Of a stretch of DNA of 64,000 nucleotides, positions 58,024-64,000 are shown piece by piece (position 1 is the first letter of the stretch; every line of letters starts with the position of its first letter). This DNA comes from Eubacteriaceae bacterium UBA6119. Lineage in GTDB: Bacteria > Bacillota > Clostridia > Eubacteriales > UBA1433. A program made the translations under genes and the position numbers. The stretch spans positions 1-64,000 of the forward strand of contig DIVZ01000006.1 of assembly GCA_002423395.1 (NCBI GenBank), written 5' to 3'. The notes under the pieces were generated by a model that did not search any database, had not been told where the DNA came from, and was given only the letters and a program-made list of their open reading frames with translations.

Positions 58024-58056
58024 GAACGGAAAGCATGGCTTTCCGTTTTTTTTGCG
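58024..58056 (+). terminator. terminator after the lipoprotein gene
   Basis: AACGGAAAGC and GCTTTCCGTT form a 10-bp stem around ATG, followed by eight T. Confidence 0.92.
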
Positions 58057-58066
58057 CGATTTTGCA

Positions 58067-58103
58067 AGTAGGGGACGCGGGGGACGTTGATATGGGGTAG
58101 TAT
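58067..58103 (+). repeat. 37-bp G-rich element, copy 4
   Basis: AGTAGGGGACGCGGGGGACG then TTGATATGGGGTAGTAT. It is identical over 37 bp to copy 5 at 59839; the two form direct repeats around the toxin-antitoxin module. Confidence 0.92.
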
Positions 58104-58270
58104 TTGGATAGATAAACACTTTAAACGATGAAATTAATAAAAAAATAAAATATAAGTATAATTTAAGAAAATCGTAATATAATATTATCAATTGATAGAT
58201 ATATTATTGACATTATATCATATGATTGCTATAATATGCATATAATATATTAAGCAATAGGAGAAAATGA

Positions 58271-58657
58271 ATGGCAAATGAATATCAATCAAGTTTAGAT
58301 GAAGTAATTGGCTTTTTAAGATTTTTAACACAATTAATAAATAGTAAAAATTTTAATATAAAAACTGATTTTGACTATTTTGATAATACCGAAAACGATT
58401 TGACATTAATGTATTTAGGATATGATGCAGAAGATGTATGCTACGAGCTATCGACTTTAACACCGTCAAACTACTATCATACATTAACTGATGATAGATA
58501 TAAAAATTCATCACCATTATATGTTTTCTGCAAACAAATACAAAATAGAGATGTATATATAAAAATTAAAATTCGAGAATGGAAAAATAATCAAATATTT
58601 TGTCTGTCATTTCATTTTGCTAAATACCCTTTTAGTAATTTTCCATTTGCACCATAA
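58271..58657 (+). CDS. MqsR-family-like toxin
   Basis: 128 residues with AGGAG upstream. The C-terminal half fits MqsR-type messenger interferases: TLTPSNYYHTLTDDRYKNSS near residues 74-93, LYVFCKQIQNRDVYIKIKIR near 95-114 and CLSFHFAKYPFSNFPF at the end. Such toxins cleave translated mRNA. It is 39 bp upstream of its presumed antitoxin, the classical toxin-first MqsRA order. Very AT-rich relative to the surroundings. Confidence 0.72.
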   Translation: MANEYQSSLDEVIGFLRFLTQLINSKNFNIKTDFDYFDNTENDLTLMYLGYDAEDVCYELSTLTPSNYYHTLTDDRYKNSSPLYVFCKQIQNRDVYIKIKIREWKNNQIFCLSFHFAKYPFSNFPFAP

Positions 58658-58696
58658 TATCAACTGTTCAGGAAGGATTCAAGGAGGAGAATAAAA

Positions 58697-59764
58697 ATGA
58701 GCAAAGGTATCTTAGTTAGAACATTTGAAAGAGATTGCCCAATTTGTAATGAAGTCCATTTAATAGAAGAAAGAAAAAAAATAGAACGAATAATTTTCAA
58801 AGAAGTAGAAGTTGAATTTGAAAAACATTATTTTATATGCAATTTAACAAAAGAAAGTGAGAATAAATTTGTATCAGCAGAACTAATGGATGAAAATTTA
58901 TTAAGAGCTCGAAACGCATATCGAATAAGAAAGGGATTATTAACATCAAATGAAATTGTAAATATACGAAATAAGTATAATTTATCTCAAAGTGATTTCT
59001 CAACTTTATTAGGATGGGGCGAGGTAACAATATCACGATATGAAAATAAAACAATTCAAGATGAAACTTATGACCAATCCATGAGAATGGTTAATGATGA
59101 TCCGATATTTGCGCTTGAACAACTTGAAAAGCATAAAGATAAATTTTCATATGAAAAATATAATAAGATAAAAGATAATATAAAAAGTAAAATAAACAAT
59201 GATGATTTATACTTCAAACTAAAAAAATGTGAAGTGATAAAACAATATATTAATTATGATATTGAATCTGACATAAACGGTTATAAATTATTAGATATAG
59301 ATAAAGTATATAACATTATGGGTTATTTTGCTTATTATATTAATAATTTGCATAAAGTTAAATTAATGAAACTTTTATGGTATTCAGACGTTTTAAATTT
59401 TAAAAAATATAATAAAGCCATGACCGGCTTGGTTTATCTTCATATGCCATATGGAGCTTTACCGATAGCGTTCAATGAAATTATTTGTGCGCCTACTATT
59501 TTGGTATCTGAAGAAATTATTTATCCTAATGGTCAAGAAAATTATTCGTATAAAATTAGTCCAAATCCTTTAAGAGAAATTAAGCTTTCTGATTTTTCTT
59601 TCGAAGAATTAGATATATTAAAATTAGTATTAGATAAATTTAAAGAATATAATACAAAAGATATTGTTGATTATATGCACAAAGAAAAGGCTTATATTAA
59701 TACCGATGAAAAGCAAATAATAACTTATAGTTTAGCATCTCATCTAAATGATTTTAACAAATAA
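58697..59764 (+). CDS. antitoxin with MqsA-like zinc finger, XRE HTH and Panacea (SocA-like) domain
   Basis: 355 residues with AAGGAGG upstream. An N-terminal zinc-finger region (ERDCPICNEVHLIEERKK) precedes an HTH (IRNKYNLSQSDFSTLLGWGE, VTISRYENKT) at about residues 96-125, as in MqsA. From about residue 200 it carries a Panacea/DUF4065 domain: YNIMGYFAYYINNLHKVKLM, KLLWYSDVLNFKKYNKAMTG and YLHMPYGALPIAFNEI. Panacea domains act as chaperone-like antitoxin modules. This protein probably neutralises the MqsR-like toxin and autoregulates the operon. Confidence 0.85.
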   Translation: MSKGILVRTFERDCPICNEVHLIEERKKIERIIFKEVEVEFEKHYFICNLTKESENKFVSAELMDENLLRARNAYRIRKGLLTSNEIVNIRNKYNLSQSDFSTLLGWGEVTISRYENKTIQDETYDQSMRMVNDDPIFALEQLEKHKDKFSYEKYNKIKDNIKSKINNDDLYFKLKKCEVIKQYINYDIESDINGYKLLDIDKVYNIMGYFAYYINNLHKVKLMKLLWYSDVLNFKKYNKAMTGLVYLHMPYGALPIAFNEIICAPTILVSEEIIYPNGQENYSYKISPNPLREIKLSDFSFEELDILKLVLDKFKEYNTKDIVDYMHKEKAYINTDEKQIITYSLASHLNDFNK

Positions 59765-59784
59765 ATTATATTTTAACTTAACTG

Positions 59785-59814
59785 CAAGCGATACAAAGTA
59801 TCGCTTTTTTATTT
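59785..59814 (+). terminator. terminator of the toxin-antitoxin module
   Basis: AAGCGATAC and GTATCGCTT form a 9-bp stem around AAA, followed by six T. Confidence 0.92.
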
Positions 59815-59838
59815 ATAGAAATTTATAATAAAAATAAA

Positions 59839-59875
59839 AGTAGGGGACGCGGGGGACGTTGATATGGGGTAGTAT
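59839..59875 (+). repeat. 37-bp G-rich element, copy 5
   Basis: AGTAGGGGACGCGGGGGACG then TTGATATGGGGTAGTAT, identical to copy 4. It is followed by GGTGGCATAAAAATA, which it shares in part with copy 3, and by the start of the second virion-like gene 37 bp later. Confidence 0.92.
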
Positions 59876-59912
59876 GGTGGCATAAAAATATATATTTTAA
59901 AGGAGAAATTTT

Positions 59913-60479
59913 ATGGCAAACATACCTGAATTTAACTTCACATACGACGAAAACCCTTATCTTAAATCCTCGTTTGACGCTCAGCTTCTCGCAATCGACG
60001 AAGCCCAAAAACAATATAAGTTTCAAGCGGACAGATCGCTCGCCAAAGCGCAGCAAACGCAAATGCAGACAAACAGAGCCGCGACCGCGAACTACTTCAA
60101 CACCATAAACCCCTACGGAGCAGGCGCGGACAGCCTCGCCTCGGCAGGCCTTGCACGCAGCGGAATAGCACAGAGCAACATGGCAAGAGGATACTCCTCA
60201 TACCAAGGCTCGCTGGGACAGTCCGCGGCGGATTACGCCAACACGCAAGCCGATATTAACACCAGTATGCTGGGATACGCCTCGCAGGCAAACGCGGATA
60301 AGCAGAACGCGTACGCTAATTATCAGAGCTGTATCGCCAACGATTATAATCAAAGCAGATCATACAATTACGGTGTGTGGCAGGACAGTCAGGATAGGGC
60401 GTATCAGCAGAACAGGGACGCGATTTTAGACAAAAGATACAATAAAGAGTGGGCGTATAAGACGGGGCATAAGTATTAA
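59913..60479 (+). CDS. phage virion-like protein (paralog 2)
   Basis: 188 residues with AAAGGAG upstream. It has the same plan as the 45802 gene: FTYDENPYLKSSFDAQLLAI, INPYG, SAGLARSGIAQSNMARGYSS and the ending YGVWQDSQDRAYQQNRDAIL, DKRYNKEWAYKT. Both stand immediately downstream of a 37-bp element. Unlike 45802 it has no toxin gene behind it; the following 570 bp are non-coding. It may be the remnant of a second delivery/toxin operon. Confidence 0.65.
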   Translation: MANIPEFNFTYDENPYLKSSFDAQLLAIDEAQKQYKFQADRSLAKAQQTQMQTNRAATANYFNTINPYGAGADSLASAGLARSGIAQSNMARGYSSYQGSLGQSAADYANTQADINTSMLGYASQANADKQNAYANYQSCIANDYNQSRSYNYGVWQDSQDRAYQQNRDAILDKRYNKEWAYKTGHKY

Positions 60480-60485
60480 TATGCA

Positions 60486-60559
60486 AGTTTTTATATGGCT
60501 GCGATTTAGCTGATTATTACGAGATACGGCGTGCTGAGGTCGTCACGCCCTACATAATG
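60486..60559 (+). repeat. REP-like hairpin repeat, copy 1
   Basis: GTTTTTATATGGCTGCGATT, TAGCTGATTATTACGAGATA, CGGCGTGCTGAGGTCGTCAC, GCCCTACATAATGC. GGCGTG and CACGCC can pair as a hairpin. A second copy begins 216 bp downstream. Confidence 0.8.
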
Positions 60560-60701
60560 CCGGCATCTAATCTATCACATACGCTGGAACTTAATTTGCG
60601 GCTATATTTAGTATGCAAAGTGTTTATCTGTCTGCAATAATTAACATCATATCTGATAAATCAGCAGTTAAATCTATTTAATGAAATAATAAATCAGCAG
60701 A

Positions 60702-60773
60702 GTTTTTATATGTCTGCGATTGAGCTGATTATTACGAGATACGGCTTGCCGAGGTCGTCACGTCCTACATAAT
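60702..60773 (+). repeat. REP-like hairpin repeat, copy 2
   Basis: GTTTTTATATGTCTGCGATT, GAGCTGATTATTACGAGATA, CGGCTTGCCGAGGTCGTCAC, GTCCTACATAATAC. It differs from copy 1 at a few positions, and its hairpin is weaker. Confidence 0.8.
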
Positions 60774-60861
60774 ACATAACCTGCATAGATTAGATATTAT
60801 TATAAATCTGGTATTTGCAAGAGCAGACAAGAGCTTTAACTATTTATACGAAAAATTCAAT

Positions 60862-60938
60862 AAGTAGAAGAGGAAGCCGCTATCCGAACTTGTTTCGGCG
60901 CCGAATCTTTTCGGCCGTATCGGGCTTCCTCGTCTTTT
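60862..60938 (+). terminator. branched hairpin with T-tract
   Basis: GAGGAAGCC (from about 60868) pairs with GGCTTCCTC (to about 60931), enclosing two small hairpins CCGAA-CTTGT-TTCGG and CCGAA-TCTT-TTCGG, and is followed by GTCTTTT. It is a three-way junction rather than a simple terminator; it could end a transcript from the 59913 gene or be part of a small RNA. Confidence 0.55.
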
Positions 60939-61056
60939 ATATGCGGCCGTCGTTTTACGAATACCGTACCGGCTGCCCGGCATCATTTATAGTGCCGGTA
61001 ATTTAATATATGTTTTTTATGCTTTTTATGTTACCTGAAAATATTTTATAACATTT

Positions 61057-62175
61057 TCATTCATGCCCTAATTCGGGATTCACCGCGCACTCGACTGGGA
61101 CTTTTTCTACTAGCAGTTTTTTGCGGCAGTACATGCAACCTATGCACTTTACAATATCTTCTTCTCTGCTTTCTTTGGCTTTTGCCGCAAAATTTGCGTC
61201 TGCAAAAAGCGCGCGCCCTAAAGCGATGAAGTCGCATATGTTATCATCGAGCAAACTTTCCGCGAAGTGGGGAGTTTTTATAGTATTTGTGGCTATTACA
61301 GGAATTGTAAGCGCGTCTTTGAACACTTTTGATATGTGTTTTTTCCAACCAGGAGTATACGATGCCGGATCGCAGTTGGCGTTGGGATTCATCGCGCCGC
61401 CGTTGCTTATATCTATTGCGTCTATGCCTTTAGCCTGCAGGAATTGCGCTATTTCAAGCCCGTCCTGCAACGTAAGAGTATCGGCTATATCGGGAGTCAT
61501 TTCATCGCCGCTTATGCGAACAAGCAAAGGATAAGAGGGTAAGGCTTTTTGTATGCCGTCTATGATTTCGCTTATAAAACGCATGCGGTTATCAAAGTCT
61601 CCGCCGTAAGCATCTGTTCTGCGGTTATAGTATTTGCTGAAAAACTGCGCAATAAGATAGGAATGAGCGCCGTGAAGCTCTACGCCGTCAAAGCCCGCTT
61701 TTTCACATCTGACGGCGGCATCAATAAACTTTTGCTGGACTTGACCTATTTCTTCGAGCGTCATAGGTCTGGGTATATTGCCTCCCGGAGCTGGAGGAAT
61801 GTCGCTAGGAGAAATGGGCTGGCATCCCGCAAGGGCGGGATTTGATGTGCTGCCTGCGTGATGAATTTGAAGCACCGCCTTCGAGCCGTGTTCATGAATT
61901 GCCTGAGTAAGTTTTTCAAGAGATTCTATGTGGTAATCTTGGGATACTCTGATTTGTCCTTTAAAGGGTACGCTGTATACATCGTCTACGCACGCCGCCT
62001 CTACTATTATAAGCCCTGCGCCGCCTTTGGCTCTTTGCTCGTAATAATTTATTACGCGATCGTTTACCGTACCGTCATCATTTGCGAAACCCGTGCCCAT
62101 GGGAGCCATTACTATTCTGTTTTTTAGTTCAATAGAGCCGATTTTTGATTTTTCGAAAAGTTTCGGATATTTCAT
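61057..62175 (-). CDS. NADH:flavin oxidoreductase, Old Yellow Enzyme family
   Basis: 372 residues from the ATG at 62175 behind GGAGG. The TIM-barrel FMN domain is complete: KIGSIELKNRIVMAPMGTGF near residues 8-27, VLQIHHAGS near 100, EKAGFDGVELHGAHSYLIAQ near 157-176, FFSKYYNRRTDAYGGDFDNR and the phosphate-binding FIALGRALFADANF near 322-335. It ends with CIGCMYCRKKLL, the start of the Fe-S cluster region of 2,4-dienoyl-CoA-reductase-like enzymes, but lacks the further FAD/NAD domain of those 650-residue enzymes. The substrate (enoate or similar) is unknown. Confidence 0.93.
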   Translation of the reverse strand: MKYPKLFEKSKIGSIELKNRIVMAPMGTGFANDDGTVNDRVINYYEQRAKGGAGLIIVEAACVDDVYSVPFKGQIRVSQDYHIESLEKLTQAIHEHGSKAVLQIHHAGSTSNPALAGCQPISPSDIPPAPGGNIPRPMTLEEIGQVQQKFIDAAVRCEKAGFDGVELHGAHSYLIAQFFSKYYNRRTDAYGGDFDNRMRFISEIIDGIQKALPSYPLLVRISGDEMTPDIADTLTLQDGLEIAQFLQAKGIDAIDISNGGAMNPNANCDPASYTPGWKKHISKVFKDALTIPVIATNTIKTPHFAESLLDDNICDFIALGRALFADANFAAKAKESREEDIVKCIGCMYCRKKLLVEKVPVECAVNPELGHE

Positions 62176-62329
62176 TTTTTCCTCCTTGATGCATTTATTT
62201 ATACGCATAATATTTCATATAATAAATATAAACGGAAGAGTTTTAAAATACAACAAATATAATCGTCTTATAAAAAATTTAAAAAGTCGCGTTTAAATTG
62301 AGATGGATTATAAATAAAAGCAGGTGGCT

Positions 62330-62659
62330 ATGGTGGATAAGACTTACATTTCATGCTACGGCGCGTGCCTTGTGTCGGGAAACATTTACGAGAAAAAAGG
62401 CAGGCTCAAATGGTGCATAAGAGAAGAGAGCCAAAGAGAGATTGACAACGGATGGCGGTTTTTATCAGAGATTGATACGGAAGAATATTTAAACGATGTG
62501 GAAAACTGGCGCATACTTCCGTATGAGGCGGTTATTGAAATTGAGCCCGCCGTTTTGGTGATATATGATATGCCGACAGGCACTGACATTGCGCTTATAT
62601 GCGAAGGCGGAAGAAAGTATTTTGTTGATACAAATACAGGAATGCGTATCGAGCGGTGA
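62330..62659 (+). CDS. DUF2185 (Imm33-like) protein
   Basis: 109 residues from the ATG at 62330 with AGGTGG upstream. GACLVSGNIYEKKGRLKWCI near residues 11-30, NGWRFLSEIDTEEYLNDVEN near 40-59 and ILPYEAVIEIEPAVL near 62-76 match the DUF2185 pattern (GW.F..G...Y). The family includes immunity proteins of polymorphic toxin systems. No toxin is adjacent here. Confidence 0.75.
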   Translation: MVDKTYISCYGACLVSGNIYEKKGRLKWCIREESQREIDNGWRFLSEIDTEEYLNDVENWRILPYEAVIEIEPAVLVIYDMPTGTDIALICEGGRKYFVDTNTGMRIER

Positions 62660-62838
62660 TAGCGTTTTAAAAAAATTCTCAATTTGAACAAGCGGTTAAT
62701 TTGCATTAGGGCAAATGCGCTTTTTTTATTATAAAGATTCAGCTTGTGTTTTATGGATATTATGTTTGGGCTTATTTATGCATATTAATTATAAAGACAA
62801 GACTTCTATGTTTTTTCGTTAATTTAACGGAGAGTAAA

Positions 62839-63861
62839 ATGGCTCAGGATGATCGTATAGTTACAAAATACAACTATCTGCCATTTAAAACTAAATGGGC
62901 GCTGTTTTATACATATATTCTTATCCCTGCTTACGCTCTTGTGCTTGCTATGCAGATAATACTTTTTTTGCGCGATATTTCATATATAAATTTGTATAAA
63001 ATTCACCTGATTATTAACTTATCAATGCTTGCCGTGACAATATGCGCAGTAATATTCATGATGAAATTTAAAAAATCCGGTTATTATTTAAACATATTTT
63101 TACTGATATTGCAGTGCGCTTCGTACGCTTATTTTAAAAGCGCAAAAGCTGATATGTTTGATGTTAAATTCTTAGAAAATTTTACTTTCGCATTAGCGTT
63201 ATGGGCTATACCTAATATTGTATACTTTTATTTCAGAAAAGGAGCTTTTTTTAATATTATAAAAATCGGACTATTAAGCGAGGCGAAAATAAATAAAAAA
63301 GCCGATCGGTATATGATGCTTAACGTTTATTCAAAAACTGATACGCCCGTTTATGGAATACTAAAAATTTTCACGCGAATCGCGGACTTTTTTAGATTAA
63401 TTAATTTTGACTCGTGCCTGTATAATATTAATTTACTTGGCTTTTCAAATAAATTTTTGAAATTTTATTTGTTTTATTTTATGCCTGCAACAATTTTTCT
63501 TATCGTAACAAAAACATATAATACTCATTCAGAAAACTATGCCGCCCCCGCACTTAATATGGTTTATATTATTTCATATATTTATATGCTGAAATTGAGA
63601 AAATGCGGGTTATATTTAAACTCTGCTTTTATAATACTTTATATTATATACATAATATATGCTTGCCAAAATTCTTATTACAGCTTGCCATCAGAGTTGT
63701 GCTATGCGTATATGACAGCGTTAATTGTGTTTGGCGCTTTTACTGTAATATATTGTTTTAAACGAAAAGAGATGTTTCATGTTAGAAAAATAGAGAGAAA
63801 AGCAAAAAAGGCAATTATAAGAATATATTCGATAAGGAAAAGAAAAAAGGCTGAAATATAA
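62839..63861 (+). CDS. multi-pass membrane protein of unknown function
   Basis: 340 residues from the ATG at 62839 behind GGAGAG; an earlier ATG at 62746 has no site. About eight transmembrane helices are arranged as two similar halves: YLPFKTKWALFYTYILIPAY and FKKSGYYLNIFLLILQCASY in the first, LKFYLFYFMPATIFLIVTKT and LRKCGLYLNSAFIILYIIYI in the second, so it looks internally duplicated. The C-terminal tail is basic. No family recognised. Confidence 0.7.
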   Translation: MAQDDRIVTKYNYLPFKTKWALFYTYILIPAYALVLAMQIILFLRDISYINLYKIHLIINLSMLAVTICAVIFMMKFKKSGYYLNIFLLILQCASYAYFKSAKADMFDVKFLENFTFALALWAIPNIVYFYFRKGAFFNIIKIGLLSEAKINKKADRYMMLNVYSKTDTPVYGILKIFTRIADFFRLINFDSCLYNINLLGFSNKFLKFYLFYFMPATIFLIVTKTYNTHSENYAAPALNMVYIISYIYMLKLRKCGLYLNSAFIILYIIYIIYACQNSYYSLPSELCYAYMTALIVFGAFTVIYCFKRKEMFHVRKIERKAKKAIIRIYSIRKRKKAEI

Positions 63862-63949
63862 AAAATTAATTGCGTTATAAATATCGATAATTGTATTTTA
63901 TGCCTATATTAATTTAACGTAACAAGTATATGAATATTATAATTCGCAT

Positions 63950-63992
63950 AAAAAAGTTCCGCCCCTTTCTTATATAAAGGACAGCGGAACCT
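63950..63992 (-). terminator. terminator of a minus-strand gene beyond the right edge
   Basis: GTTCCGC and GCGGAAC enclose an inner CCTTT/AAAGG stem; the minus-strand transcript continues into TTTTTTATGCG. Confidence 0.8.
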
Positions 63993-64000
63993 ATTTAGCG

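Noticed and set aside
58067..59875. Insertion sequence bounded by the 37-bp repeats
   Set aside because: The repeats are direct, not inverted, and the enclosed genes are a toxin-antitoxin pair with no transposase.

Overview
The window looks like a chromosomal segment of a low-GC Gram-positive bacterium of the class Clostridia. Supporting signs are AT-rich DNA with strong GGAGG-type ribosome binding sites, a sortase-type LPQTG surface protein, lipoproteins with clear lipoboxes, clostridial conserved families (CGGC-domain, DUF5320, DUF3784, GYF_2), two class I cyclic-di-GMP riboswitches and a structured RNA that resembles raiA. No species can be named from sequence alone.

Layout. 1-3.6 kb: the end of a tRNA-Met, a zinc-ribbon membrane protein, a patatin-like lipase, a divergent cupin/HxlR pair and a methyltransferase. 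3.6-12.7 kb: the left part of a decayed prophage, with a CI-like repressor and Cro-like gene around palindromic operators, small early genes, a RecB/Cas4-like nuclease, a late-regulator-like gene, two terminase-small-like paralogs and the large terminase. A type II restriction-modification island (two methyltransferases, an HNH endonuclease, a controller-like regulator) interrupts it. No integrase, capsid or lysis genes follow. 12.9-13.1 kb: the candidate raiA RNA. 13.7-37.4 kb: mostly chromosomal genes, including an EamA transporter behind a riboswitch-like leader, YcxB-like proteins, an HTH-GHKL-STAS protein, a four-gene GYF_2 envelope operon, a ferredoxin pair, dxs, an RsgI-like protein and a GGDEF/EAL phosphodiesterase (the last two each behind a c-di-GMP riboswitch), lipocalin and cold-shock protein.

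37.5-51.5 kb is the most unusual region: a DUF1828/DUF6978 pair followed by a modular polymorphic-toxin locus. A full-length toxin gene (46.5-49.3 kb) has a phage-virion-like N-terminus and a TNT-like NAD-glycohydrolase C-terminus, and is followed by an Imm59-like immunity gene. Upstream of it lie unexpressed or broken alternative toxin tails (one CD38/ADP-ribosyl-cyclase-like, one unassigned, two degenerate), joined by the same acidic Asn/Asp-rich linker, interleaved with immunity genes and bounded by near-identical CCACTCC...GGAGTGG terminators. This reads as a recombination-driven reservoir of toxin tips.

51.5-64 kb: chromosomal hypothetical genes, a formylglycine-generating-enzyme-like protein, lipoproteins, an MqsR/Panacea-type toxin-antitoxin module, a second phage virion-like paralog and an Old Yellow Enzyme family reductase.

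Two repeat systems tie the window together. A 37-bp G-rich element occurs five times in the same orientation, each time at the edge of an accessory module; two identical copies bracket the toxin-antitoxin module. A longer composite non-coding repeat of about 400 bp fills at least ten intergenic stretches, also always in the same orientation.
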